Below are positions 25,985 to 37,821 of a stretch of DNA of 64,000 nt, piece by piece. Below the pieces are notes generated by a model. The model made no database searches. It was not told where the DNA came from and saw only the letters and a list, made by a program, of their open reading frames with translations. The DNA is taken from the NCBI GenBank assembly GCA_903830945.1, contig CAIKVT010000058.1, positions 139,487 through 203,486 on the forward strand. Direction: 5' to 3'. The first letter of the stretch is position 1. Each line of letters opens with the position of its first letter. Origin of the DNA: an uncultured Elusimicrobia bacterium (GTDB taxonomy: Bacteria; Elusimicrobiota; Elusimicrobia; UBA1565; UBA9628). The position numbers and the translations under genes are program-made.

Positions 25985-26781
25985 TCGAGGCACGGGGCGT
26001 CCAAAAGACCTATCCGGGCCGGCCGGTCTTGCGCGGCGTGGACTTGACGGTCCAGGATGGCGAGACCTTGGCTATCATCGGCGGGTCCGGCTGCGGAAAG
26101 AGTACCTTCCTTAAGTGTGTCATTGGACTGGTGCGGCCGGATGCGGGATCTATCAAGGTCGACGGCACGGATATCACCAAGCTGACCCGCGAGACCGACG
26201 TGGCCATGTACCGGCGCCGTTTCGGCTATCTCTTCCAGGAGGCAGCGCTTTTTGATTCCCTTTCGGTGTGGGAGAACGTGACTTTCGGTCTGCGCTACCT
26301 CACCAACATCCCGGCCTCCCGCTATCGGGTCATCGCCAAGGATAAGCTGGCGTTGGTGGGTTTAAAGGACGTCGAGGACATGAGGCCCTCGGAACTTTCC
26401 GGAGGCATGAAGAAGCGGGTGGCTCTGGCCCGAGCCATCGCGGCGGAACCCACCTATATTTTGTATGATGAGCCTACGACGGGTCTGGACCCGATCATGT
26501 CGGATGTGATCAGTGACTTGATTCTGGACCTTCAGAAGGCGCTCAAGACAACGGCCATCGTCGTCACTCACGACATGAAATCGGCCTACAAGGTCGCCAG
26601 TCGTATCGCCATGATCCACGAAGGCCGCGTCCTGGCTTCGGCCGCTCCCGAGATCATTAAGACCACCGATGACCCTTACCTTCGGCAGTTCGTCGACGGG
26701 CTCAGTCAGGGTCCCATTAAGATGAAGCTTAAGGACTTCGAGCCGGAAACGGCTGGCGGCGGGAAGGGAGGCGAGTTGTGA
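25981..26781 (+). CDS. mlaF: MlaF-family lipid ABC transporter ATPase
   Basis: The 266-residue ATPase has Walker A GGSGCGKST, signature LSGGMKKRVALARA and Walker B YILYDEPTTGLDP, with the H-loop in VVTHDMKSA. It drives the MlaE-type permease. The stop overlaps the GTG of the MCE gene (GTGA). The C-terminal 20 residues are charged and Gly-rich, as in several MlaF proteins that use this tail to steady the dimer. Confidence 0.93.
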   Translation: MIEARGVQKTYPGRPVLRGVDLTVQDGETLAIIGGSGCGKSTFLKCVIGLVRPDAGSIKVDGTDITKLTRETDVAMYRRRFGYLFQEAALFDSLSVWENVTFGLRYLTNIPASRYRVIAKDKLALVGLKDVEDMRPSELSGGMKKRVALARAIAAEPTYILYDEPTTGLDPIMSDVISDLILDLQKALKTTAIVVTHDMKSAYKVASRIAMIHEGRVLASAAPEIIKTTDDPYLRQFVDGLSQGPIKMKLKDFEPETAGGGKGGEL

Positions 26782-28106
26782 GCCTGGAAGCCAAGGTCGG
26801 CGCTTTCGTTCTGGGCGGGCTCATTTTGCTGGGCACCGCCATCTTCCTGCTGGGCGACTTCAGCATGGAGTCGCGCTACACGCTCAACGTCACCTTTCAC
26901 GACGTGGGCAATTTGACTAAAGATTCGCCGGTCAAGCTTGCCGGCGTCGAGGTGGGCAAGGTCAAGAGCCTGGTCTTGGAGAACGGCTTAGCCAAGGCCG
27001 TCTGCGAGATCCGCAAGGGCGTGGATATCCATAAGGGGGCGCATTTTACTGTCGCCTCCACCGGCATCATCGGCTCCAAGTATCTGGCTGTGGAGCAGGG
27101 GAACCTTTCCCAGGGGATCGTCGAGGCGGGCGTCACGGTATCCGGCGAGGACCCGGTCATGCTAGAGAAGGCCATGGCCAGCGCCCTGGCCAGCCTGCAG
27201 GGCACCTTGGACGAGCTTAATGCCAAGGGCCCACGCGGGTCTCTGACCGAAAATCTGCGCGACACGGTGGCCAACGTGCGGGAGCTCACCGCCAATCTCA
27301 ACGACCTCATCGAGACCACCAAGCCCGGCTTGGAGAAGGCTATCGACCGTACTGACGCCATCACCGCCAAACTCGACGACCTTCTGGCCCAGAGCAATCT
27401 GATGATGGCGGGGCTCTCTACGGACAAGGGCGCCATCGGCGCGCTCCTGCATGATCCCAAGGTCAAGGATGACGTCAAGGAGACCCTCTCCTCGGTCAAG
27501 GACGCGGCCACCACGGCCAAGGATGTGTTCGGGCGCATCACGCAGTTTCGCACTTCGTGGAACCTGGACTGGCGTTACGAGCACTTGATCCGGACCTCCC
27601 ACGCGGACGTGGGCCTCAAGATATCGCCCCGTCCCGGCCGCTACTACTATGTCGGTGGGGCCAATCTGGGCAATGTCAACGACGCCACCCGCCGGGGCGT
27701 AGACTATGCGCCGCCCAACCGCATCGACGGCCTGCTGGGCTTCGAGAAGGGGCCCTTCGACCTCGCGGTGGGCGGCATCCGCTCATCTGGCGGCGCGCGC
27801 GTGACCGTCACGCCTTTTTATAACTACGAGTTCGGCAAGCGCTTCAGCGTTATGGCCCAGGGCTACGACTTCGGCCGCAACCGTCAATATAACGGACACA
27901 TGTTCACTCATCCGGAATTGGATTTCGGCATACTGGCCCGTCTGACCAAGTGGCTGGGTATCGGCGCCCGGGTCGAGGATGTGCAGGAGGTCCCGCGTTA
28001 CCAGACATGGGCCAACGTCATGTTCGAGGACCAGGACGTTTCCTACCTCTTCGGTCTAGCCACCTTCGGCACCGCAGCCACCAAGGGGCGGTCCAAGAGC
28101 AAGTGA
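26778..28106 (+). CDS. mlaD: MlaD-type MCE protein with an extra C-terminal beta-rich domain
   Basis: Starting with GTG 26778, the 442-residue protein has one N-terminal membrane helix (about 8-27), a single MCE domain (about 36-115: VTFHDVGNLTKDSPVKLAGVEVGKV), and a coiled segment with alternating Thr/Asp/Leu (120-255). A final domain of about 190 residues (255-442) has repeated aromatic/Gly strands (RPGRYYYVGGANLGN, GARVTVTPFYNYEFGKRFSVM) that resemble outer-membrane barrel strands. The MCE ring carries lipids across the periplasm. The extra domain could sit in or against the outer membrane, making one chain that spans the envelope. Confidence 0.85.
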   Translation: MSLEAKVGAFVLGGLILLGTAIFLLGDFSMESRYTLNVTFHDVGNLTKDSPVKLAGVEVGKVKSLVLENGLAKAVCEIRKGVDIHKGAHFTVASTGIIGSKYLAVEQGNLSQGIVEAGVTVSGEDPVMLEKAMASALASLQGTLDELNAKGPRGSLTENLRDTVANVRELTANLNDLIETTKPGLEKAIDRTDAITAKLDDLLAQSNLMMAGLSTDKGAIGALLHDPKVKDDVKETLSSVKDAATTAKDVFGRITQFRTSWNLDWRYEHLIRTSHADVGLKISPRPGRYYYVGGANLGNVNDATRRGVDYAPPNRIDGLLGFEKGPFDLAVGGIRSSGGARVTVTPFYNYEFGKRFSVMAQGYDFGRNRQYNGHMFTHPELDFGILARLTKWLGIGARVEDVQEVPRYQTWANVMFEDQDVSYLFGLATFGTAATKGRSKSK

Positions 28107-29512
28107 TGGCACGCCTCAAGAGTCTTTATCGCTGCCAGGAGTGCGGCTACTCCGCCCCTAAACCCATGGGCCAGTGCCCGGACTGCTCAGCCTGGAACAC
28201 CATGATCGAGGAGGTCGTGGAGGCCCGGCCGACCGCTCTTGCGGGAGCCGCGCAGCGGCGCCTGATGGAATTTTCCTCCGAGGTCGTGGCCTTGAAAGAC
28301 GCCCCCGCAGGCGCCGAGGCGCGCACCGGCACCGGAATCGGGGAGTTCGACCGGCTCCTGGGCGGCGGAGTCGTGCCCGGCCAGGTCTGCCTCCTGGCTG
28401 GACCGCCCGGCATCGGCAAGTCCACCCTCATGCTGCAGGTCGCGGGATGGCTCGCCGCGACTCGGCCGCAAGATTCTATCCTTTATGTCTCCGGAGAGGA
28501 GTCCCTGCGCCAAGTCTCGGCCCGGGCTAAGCGGCTGGGCGTGCAGAACGACTCGATCCATCTCCTGGCGGAGACCGACCTGGCCAAGATCCTCGCCGTG
28601 GTGGCCAAGCTCAAGCCCTGGCTCATCGTGCTCGACTCCGTGCAGACCGTCTTTCATCCGGAGCTGACCTCCAGCCCGGGAACCGTGGCCCAGGTGCGCG
28701 AATGCGCAGCCGAGCTGCTGCGCGCGGCCAAGTCCACGGATGCGGTGGTCTTCCTCCTCGGACACGTCACCAAGGAGGGTTCGCTGGCCGGCCCCAAGGT
28801 CCTGGAGCACATCGTAGACACCGTCCTTTATTTTGACACGGAGCGCCATGACCTCTTGCGCGTGTTGCGCGCCCAGAAGAATCGTTTTGGACCTACCGAC
28901 GAGCTTGGCCTTTTTGAGATGGGCGAGAGGGGCCTCTCCGCAGTGGGAGACGCCTCCCGCTTCTTCTTGGCGGACCGCGACGGCCGACCTTTGCCGGGAC
29001 GGGTCCCCTCCGTCACCTTGGAGGGCTCGCGGCCCATGATGGTGGAGGTTCAGGCTCTGGTCGTGCACACAAAATACCCTTTGCCTCGTCGCATGGCCAC
29101 GGGCCTGGACTTGAACCGAGTCCTGGTTCTGCTGGCGGCTATGGAGAAGCATCTGCGCCTGCGGCTCGAGGATCGCGACGTCTTCGTGAGCCTGGCCGGC
29201 GGGCTGCGCATCAAAGACCCGGCCGTGGATTTAGCCGCATGCCTGGCCGTGGTCAGTTCCCTCCGTGAGGTTCCCATCCCGGCGGATTGGGTGATGCTGG
29301 GTGAGGTCGGGCTCTTGGGGGGCGTGGGGCGCGTGCCGTACATGGAAGCGCGCTTGAAGGAGGCGGCCAAAGCGGGCTTTTGCAAGGCGTTGGTCCCGGC
29401 GCGCGGCATTAAGGAACTCTCCCATAAGCCGGGTCTCGAGCTCGTGGGCGTTGCAGACCTGCAAGCGGCCGCTGAAGTGTTGTCGAGCAGTCATAAGTCG
29501 TTTAAATCCTAG
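28106..29512 (+). CDS. radA: DNA repair protein RadA/Sms
   Basis: The 468-residue protein has the N-terminal zinc finger (Cys10, Cys13, Cys24, Cys27), Walker A GPPGIGKST (99-107), the RadA signature KNRFG and a C-terminal Lon-protease-like domain without active-site residues. RadA is a branch-migration helicase in recombination. The ATG overlaps the MCE stop by one base (TGATG). Confidence 0.95.
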   Translation: MARLKSLYRCQECGYSAPKPMGQCPDCSAWNTMIEEVVEARPTALAGAAQRRLMEFSSEVVALKDAPAGAEARTGTGIGEFDRLLGGGVVPGQVCLLAGPPGIGKSTLMLQVAGWLAATRPQDSILYVSGEESLRQVSARAKRLGVQNDSIHLLAETDLAKILAVVAKLKPWLIVLDSVQTVFHPELTSSPGTVAQVRECAAELLRAAKSTDAVVFLLGHVTKEGSLAGPKVLEHIVDTVLYFDTERHDLLRVLRAQKNRFGPTDELGLFEMGERGLSAVGDASRFFLADRDGRPLPGRVPSVTLEGSRPMMVEVQALVVHTKYPLPRRMATGLDLNRVLVLLAAMEKHLRLRLEDRDVFVSLAGGLRIKDPAVDLAACLAVVSSLREVPIPADWVMLGEVGLLGGVGRVPYMEARLKEAAKAGFCKALVPARGIKELSHKPGLELVGVADLQAAAEVLSSSHKSFKS

Positions 29513-29612
29513 CCGTAGCCGAGCCGTTCCGGACGTCCGGGGAAGTACCATATTGTCTTCCTGCTCCGGACGGACGACCGGTGAAGCCGCGGTGGCATGG
29601 CATGGAGTCCTT

Positions 29613-30596
29613 ATGGGCATTTGGATATTCCGTATCCTCGTGATCTTCAGTTGTCCGGCTATCGTGTACTTCCAGATCTCCTCGACCCCTCATGGCCTGG
29701 CGATCGGGACGGTGGTCGGGCTGGTCATCGTGATCCTGGAGTTCCTGATCGCTGAGATCAGTCTCGTGACCGTCATCTCTGGAATACTCGGCGCTTCCTG
29801 CGGCATCATCGTGGCCAAGATCGTGGACTATACGGTTTTCCAGATGGGCAATGAAAATCTTTATCGTCTCTGGGGCAAGTATTCGGTCTTGCGCTATTTC
29901 GCCTTCGGGGCGCTGGGCATGATCATCGCCATTCGCAAGATGCCTGAGCTCGATGATCTCGACAAGGACCTGCGCAAGCTGGGCAAGCGTCGGGGAGCGG
30001 ACATGAAAGTGCTCGACACCAGCGCCATCATCGACGGCCGCGTGGTGGATGTCTGCGAGACGCGATTCCTGTCGGGCTCGCTTATCGTGCCGCGCTTTAT
30101 CCTGGCCGAGCTGCATCACCTGGCTGACTCCTCGGACGCCTTGAAGCGCGCCCGCGGCCGGCGCGGCTTGGACATACTCGCCCGCTTGCAGGAGAACCCG
30201 GAAGTTCCGGTGCGCATCATCGACAAGGACGTGCCGGATATCCCGGACGTGGACGGCAAGGTCGTGCGCCTGGCTAAGGATATGGGAGCCAAGGTCGTGA
30301 CCACGGACTTCAACCTCAATAAGATCGCCACGCTGGAAGGGGTGGTTTGCCTCAACGTCAATGACTTGGGCACGGCCCTTAAACCAGTGGTTCTGCCGGG
30401 AGAGTTCATGCCCCTTTTTGTGATGAAGGAAGGCAAGGAACGCGACCAAGGCATCGGCTACCTCGATGATGGGACCATGGTGGTGGTGGAGGACGGCCGC
30501 CGTTTCATCGGCAAACGCGTGGACGTGGGGGTGACCTCGATCTTGCAGAACCCTGCCGGCCGCATGGTTTTCGGCAAGGCCAGGGGGGAGAAGTAA
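29613..30596 (+). CDS. PIN-TRAM domain membrane protein (YacL-like)
   Basis: The 327-residue protein has three to four N-terminal membrane helices (about 1-108), a PIN nuclease-like domain starting MKVLDTSAIIDGRVVDV (Asp135, Asp141 as metal ligands) and a C-terminal TRAM domain (about 270-327) likely to bind RNA. This architecture matches the YacL family of Gram-positives and many anaerobes, where the function is unsettled; a role in RNA processing or degradation is inferred. The ATG at 29613 has GGAG upstream; an in-frame extension to 29451 overlaps radA and looks non-coding. Confidence 0.88.
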   Translation: MGIWIFRILVIFSCPAIVYFQISSTPHGLAIGTVVGLVIVILEFLIAEISLVTVISGILGASCGIIVAKIVDYTVFQMGNENLYRLWGKYSVLRYFAFGALGMIIAIRKMPELDDLDKDLRKLGKRRGADMKVLDTSAIIDGRVVDVCETRFLSGSLIVPRFILAELHHLADSSDALKRARGRRGLDILARLQENPEVPVRIIDKDVPDIPDVDGKVVRLAKDMGAKVVTTDFNLNKIATLEGVVCLNVNDLGTALKPVVLPGEFMPLFVMKEGKERDQGIGYLDDGTMVVVEDGRRFIGKRVDVGVTSILQNPAGRMVFGKARGEK

Positions 30597-30606
30597 GGGC
30601 CCGGTC

Positions 30607-31761
30607 GTGAAAGTCGAGGTGATCATCGTTGCCGGCGGCTCGGGCTCCCGCATGGGCAAGCCCAAGCAGTTCCTGCCTTTGGCGGGCAAGACCGTGGTCG
30701 AATGGTCTTTGCAGGCCTTCCTCGCTGTTCCGGAGATCGAACGCGTTATCTTGGTGACGACCGCGGAGAACATCCGGGAGTATGGCCCTATGCTCGTCGG
30801 CCCGCGCGTCAAGCTCGTGGAGAGCGGTCCGATGCGCATGGGTTCGGTTCGCAACGGTTTCAAGGAAGTGTCCGAGGATGCGGAGGTCGTGGCCGTTCAT
30901 GACGGTGCCCGCTCGCTAGTGACTCCTGAGATCATCCGGGCCGCGGTGGAAGAGGCCTATGATTCGGGCGCGGCCGTGCCCGCGGTGCAGGTCAAGGATA
31001 CCTTGAAGAAGGTGACTAATAAGCAGATGTGGATCTCGGATACCCCGTCACGCAGCGCCTACTGGGCAGCGCAGACGCCGCAGTGCTATCGACGCGAGGT
31101 CCTGGCGGAGGCTTTGAACCGATTCCCGGACGCCCGGACCGCGACCGACGAGAGTCAGTTGGTCGAGAAATGCGGTCAGAAGGTGCGGGTCGTGCCCTCC
31201 AGCTATGAGAATTTCAAGATCACTACACCTGAGGACTTGGTCATGGCAGAAGCGCTATTGGAACAGAGACAGGGCGGCCGGCGGCGCATGGCCGTTGGCT
31301 TCGGCTGGGACATCCACCGTCTAGTGGAGGGCCGGGAACTGTGGCTAGCTGGGGTCAAGCTGCCGGGCAAGAAGGGGCTCTTGGGCCATTCGGATGCGGA
31401 TGCGGTCCTGCACGCGGTCGCCGACGCCGTACTGGGCGCCTTTGGCGGGGGGGAGATCGGCGTGCTGTTTCCTTCCGATGAGCCCAAATGGAAGGACATG
31501 GTCAGTAAGGATATTGTTGCCGAGGTCCTCAAGCGTCTTAAAGAAGCCGGCGGCAGCGTCTCCAATCTCGATGTGACCATCGTGGCAGAGGAGCCCAAGA
31601 TGAAGCCGCACTATAAGGCCTTCCGCTCTTCCGTGGCCGAGGTCTTCGGCGTGCCAGTAGAGAGGGTCAGCGTGAAGGCCAAAAGTGCCGAGGGCTTGGG
31701 TGAGATCGGCAGGGGTGAGGCCATCGCCTGCCACGCCGTGGCGGCGGTGCTGCTGCGCTGA
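30607..31761 (+). CDS. ispDF: Bifunctional IspD/IspF (MEP pathway)
   Basis: The 384-residue fusion joins IspD (residues 1-225, AGGSGSRMGKPKQFLPL at 9-25), which makes CDP-methylerythritol, to IspF (from about 228, GFGWDIHRL with Asp235 and His237 and the HSDADAVLH loop at 261-269), which makes the cyclodiphosphate. These are the third and fifth steps of the MEP isoprenoid pathway. The GTG start lies ten bases after the previous stop. Fusions of this kind are known in several bacterial groups. This is the last gene of the co-directional run that began at rpsF. Confidence 0.95.
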   Translation: MKVEVIIVAGGSGSRMGKPKQFLPLAGKTVVEWSLQAFLAVPEIERVILVTTAENIREYGPMLVGPRVKLVESGPMRMGSVRNGFKEVSEDAEVVAVHDGARSLVTPEIIRAAVEEAYDSGAAVPAVQVKDTLKKVTNKQMWISDTPSRSAYWAAQTPQCYRREVLAEALNRFPDARTATDESQLVEKCGQKVRVVPSSYENFKITTPEDLVMAEALLEQRQGGRRRMAVGFGWDIHRLVEGRELWLAGVKLPGKKGLLGHSDADAVLHAVADAVLGAFGGGEIGVLFPSDEPKWKDMVSKDIVAEVLKRLKEAGGSVSNLDVTIVAEEPKMKPHYKAFRSSVAEVFGVPVERVSVKAKSAEGLGEIGRGEAIACHAVAAVLLR

Positions 31762-31843
31762 TCGGAGATTGGACCCTTTCTCGGAATCCTCAGCCTTTCA
31801 GGCTGCAGCTTCGCAGAGCCATGGCACCTTGGCCGCGCGGCGC

Positions 31844-32749
31844 TTAGAGACGCAGGCTGGCGCCCAGGGAGTAGTAGTTGCGGTCCGTCTGTCCCGTCTG
31901 GACGTAGCGCTCGTATGCGGCCGAGAGCTCGAGCATCTCCATCTGGACGGAGACTCCCGCTGAGTAAGCGTTGGAGTCGGCAGCCCCGGCCTCGAAGGTG
32001 GTGTGCGCGTAGTCGACGAAGGGCTTGATCAGGGGCAAGACGCTCATGAGGAGCTTGACGTTGGTGCTGGTGTTTGGGAAGCCTTGGACGACTTGGGAGA
32101 GGCCGATGATGTTTTCGACCCGAGGCGCGCGCATGTTGAGTCCGTCCGGCTTGTGGTCGTAAAGCGACTTGGTGATATCGACGCTGATCAGGTTCTTGAG
32201 GATCGAAACGCCGGCCGATCCGGTCAGGTCGGTCTGGCCGAGACGGGCGGCTGAGCCCAGCATCTGGTTCCCGGAGCCGAGGTGGTCGCGGTGGTTTGTG
32301 TACATCGCCGAGGCTCCCACGTCGATGCGGGCCAGGCCCGCGCCTTGCGCCGGACCGCCGGCCTGCTCGCGACCGCCGATGCGCTCTCGGGCGCCTTCTC
32401 CGGTCGGGGTGAGGCTGAGCGCGACGTCGGCTCCGGCGAACTGGTTGTTGTAGCCGTTGACCGAAGGCGTAACGCCGCCCGTGACGCCCAGGCCGAAGAG
32501 CTTGGTGTCGTAGCCGGCGCGCAGCGAGTAGGTGTTGAAGGTTCCGCTGGAAACATTCGAATGGTAGGAGTTGAACATCGGCTTGATGCTGAAGTCGCCC
32601 AGTCCTACTTGGCCGGAGGCGTTGATGCCGTTGTAGTCATGGTTGCCCGTCGTCTCTTTGGCTCCGGCGTTGAGCCAGAACGCTGACGCCTGGCCCGCCC
32701 AGAGAAGAGCGACCGTCGCTACTGCCGCCGTCCGCATCAGCTTCATCAT
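31844..32749 (-). CDS. Outer-membrane beta-barrel-like protein
   Basis: The 301-residue protein has a signal peptide cut after QASA (about residue 23), then alternating hydrophobic/polar strands rich in Gly, Asn, Tyr and Ser with no helices. It ends SLGASLRL, and a terminal hydrophobic residue in the last strand is typical of barrel insertion signals. A Gly/Arg/Gln-rich stretch near residues 118-140 looks like an exposed loop. I do not recognise a porin or receptor family, and the role is open. The gap to ispDF on the other side has only a weak six-pair hairpin (31791-31806). Confidence 0.6.
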   Translation of the reverse strand: MMKLMRTAAVATVALLWAGQASAFWLNAGAKETTGNHDYNGINASGQVGLGDFSIKPMFNSYHSNVSSGTFNTYSLRAGYDTKLFGLGVTGGVTPSVNGYNNQFAGADVALSLTPTGEGARERIGGREQAGGPAQGAGLARIDVGASAMYTNHRDHLGSGNQMLGSAARLGQTDLTGSAGVSILKNLISVDITKSLYDHKPDGLNMRAPRVENIIGLSQVVQGFPNTSTNVKLLMSVLPLIKPFVDYAHTTFEAGAADSNAYSAGVSVQMEMLELSAAYERYVQTGQTDRNYYSLGASLRL

Positions 32750-32799
32750 AGGAACCCCCTTGAGGAATCAAGATTCTATAACAGGCGCCCGTGGGTTGT

Positions 32800-33861
32800 C
32801 TATCGATTCCCCTGTTCATAGATCCGCGGCAGGTGAAGGCTGGCCGCTGTGCGGCGCACCGGCAGGACTACGACATCTCCCACCGCGGCGCGCGGCGCGG
32901 CCGTGACATCTACCAGGACATGTGAGATGCCGCAGCGTCCGATGAAGGGCGCCTTCACTTTTCCGATCATGCCCCAATATTGGAATCCTGAGCCGAAGCT
33001 GATGAGCCGCTCCGCCGGCTCCATGGTCAGGCCGTCGGCGTAGCCCACGGGCAAAGTCGCCACGCGCATGGTGCGCGCGGCGACGTACTCGCTGGCGTAG
33101 CCGATGGATCGTCCCTTGACCACCCGGCGCAGGGCGATGATCCGGGCACAGAACCGCCAGGGGCTCTTGAGCGGCGCGAGCTTGGCCGTGGAGGGATTGA
33201 TCCCGTAGAGGAGGTTCCCCACGCGCGCCATGTCCATCTGCCAATGCGGGAAGTCCATGAGCACCGAGCTGTTGGCCGCGTGGCAGACCAGGCTCGGATG
33301 CTCGCGCTTCAAGCGCTGGGCCAGGCGCCAGAAGGCGCGCAGCTTGTCCTCGGCCTCGACGGCATTTTTGCCGGGCATGTAGTCGATGTGGGTGGAGACG
33401 CCGGCCAGGCGCAGTCGTCGTCGGCGCAGGCCTTTAAGGAATTCGGGGAGGTCTTTGGGGAGGATGCCCCAGCGGCCTAGGCCGAAGTCCAGGTCAAGGT
33501 GGACGGCCAGGCCACGGGGACCGGAGGCCGCACTTAGGGCCGCGGCCTGCTGGAGGTCGTCGATAGTGGGAACCAGCCCCAGGTGGGCCGTCTCGCGCGC
33601 CGTTTCCGGCAGGATCGGAGAGAGCAGGTGTATGGGCGCTTTGACTCCGCCTCGGCGCAGGCTGCGGGCCTCGTCCACGGTGAGGACTCCGAGGCTCGCC
33701 GCGCCGGCGGCCAGGGCGGCTTGTGCTACGGGCACGGCGCCGTGGCCGTAGGCGTCGGCTTTGACCACGGCCATGAGGCGGGTCGTTGGCTTCAGGCGCG
33801 AAAGGACCCAGCGCGTGTTGGCGCGGACGGCGCCGAGGTCGATCTCGACCCATTTCAGCAT
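32800..33861 (-). CDS. alr: Alanine racemase-like PLP enzyme (second, divergent copy)
   Basis: The 353-residue protein keeps the fold and key residues: Lys34 in AVVKADAYGHG for PLP and Tyr255 in GYASEY. It differs from the copy at 24.0 kb throughout: its first-domain motif is DLDFGLGRWGI instead of IETGMGRIG, and the phosphate-side motif is VGNLLYGINPS instead of RPGLAIYG. So it may act on another amino acid or simply be a second alanine racemase. The ATG at 33861 is six bases from a TATAAT on the minus strand, which suggests a leaderless message. It diverges from mfd. Confidence 0.8.
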   Translation of the reverse strand: MLKWVEIDLGAVRANTRWVLSRLKPTTRLMAVVKADAYGHGAVPVAQAALAAGAASLGVLTVDEARSLRRGGVKAPIHLLSPILPETARETAHLGLVPTIDDLQQAAALSAASGPRGLAVHLDLDFGLGRWGILPKDLPEFLKGLRRRRLRLAGVSTHIDYMPGKNAVEAEDKLRAFWRLAQRLKREHPSLVCHAANSSVLMDFPHWQMDMARVGNLLYGINPSTAKLAPLKSPWRFCARIIALRRVVKGRSIGYASEYVAARTMRVATLPVGYADGLTMEPAERLISFGSGFQYWGMIGKVKAPFIGRCGISHVLVDVTAAPRAAVGDVVVLPVRRTAASLHLPRIYEQGNR

Positions 33862-33867
33862 GCGGCG

Positions 33868-33873
33868 ATTATA
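33868..33873 (-). promoter_or_regulatory. TATAAT six bases before the second alr
   Basis: A perfect minus-strand TATAAT is followed by six bases and then the ATG, with no ribosome site. It shares the 35-base divergent gap with the mfd -10-like hexamer. Confidence 0.45.
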
Positions 33874-33882
33874 GCTTTTTGT

Positions 33883-33888
33883 TAGAAT
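33883..33888 (+). promoter_or_regulatory. -10-like TAGAAT eight bases before mfd
   Basis: TAGAAT ends eight bases before ATG 33897 and no Shine-Dalgarno sequence is present. The hexamer matches those before nifS and pgm. Confidence 0.4.
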
Positions 33889-33896
33889 TCGCACTG

Positions 33897-37001
<3,105 letters not shown>

Positions 37002-37005
37002 GCCC

Positions 37006-37821
37006 GTGAGGCGGATCCTTTTTCTCCTAACCTTGGGAGTGTTGTCGGCGGGTTGCCGGAATCGAGACGCCATGGTGGCCAAGGTGGGGCCCTTTAAGAT
37101 CACAGAGTCCGAGTTCCAGCGCAAGCTTGCGGAGGTCGCGCAGGGCTACCAGAACTACGTGGCCACACCCAACGGGCGTCGGCAGTTCCTCGACATCCTC
37201 ATCCGCGAGAAGCTTGTCCTGGCCGCGGCCCAGAATTCGGATGTGTCCAGGTCCGTCGATTTCCGGGTGCAATTGGACCGACTCAAGGCTGACGAGGAGG
37301 AGCGTTTGCGCGAGGGCCGCGACTACCTGCTTACACGCATGTGGCTCGACAATCTTCGCGGCAACGGGACGCTTAAGACCAGCGAGGATGATATCCGGGA
37401 CTACCATCGACACTACCCCCTGGAGATCGAGGTCCGCCACATCCTCTGTGCCTCGCCGGTCGAGGCCGAGGAATTGGCCAAGAAGGCGCGGGGCGGGGCC
37501 AGCCTGACGGCGTTGGCCCGGGGCCACTCGCTCGACGCGGCCACCGCCGTGGACGGGGGGCGCATGCCCCCGGCCATCTACGGTGAGATCATCCCGGAGT
37601 TGGAAGATATCGTCTTCAAGATGAAGGTCGGAGAGATCGCCGGACCCATCAAGAGCAAGTTCGGCTACCATGTGATCAAGAAGGAGTCCGAGCATAGGGT
37701 GGATTTTGGCCAGGCGCGCGACCGTATCGCCAAGATCATGGAGAAGCAGAAACTCGACCGCTACTTGCAGTCGATCCAAGATAAATTCCCCGTGGAGGTC
37801 GTCGATGAACAGTTCAAGTAA
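37006..37821 (+). CDS. Parvulin-type peptidyl-prolyl isomerase lipoprotein
   Basis: From GTG 37006 the 271-residue protein has a lipobox LSAGC (Cys17). A SurA/PrsA-like helical N-terminal region is followed by a parvulin domain (about 140-235: EVRHILCASPVEAEELAKKA, then GEIAGPIKSKFGYHVIKKE). It should help outer-membrane or exported proteins fold in the periplasm. The GTG is preferred to an upstream TTG inside mfd because the lipoprotein signal begins there. Its 3' end overlaps the next foldase gene by 17 bases. Confidence 0.82.
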   Translation: MRRILFLLTLGVLSAGCRNRDAMVAKVGPFKITESEFQRKLAEVAQGYQNYVATPNGRRQFLDILIREKLVLAAAQNSDVSRSVDFRVQLDRLKADEEERLREGRDYLLTRMWLDNLRGNGTLKTSEDDIRDYHRHYPLEIEVRHILCASPVEAEELAKKARGGASLTALARGHSLDAATAVDGGRMPPAIYGEIIPELEDIVFKMKVGEIAGPIKSKFGYHVIKKESEHRVDFGQARDRIAKIMEKQKLDRYLQSIQDKFPVEVVDEQFK

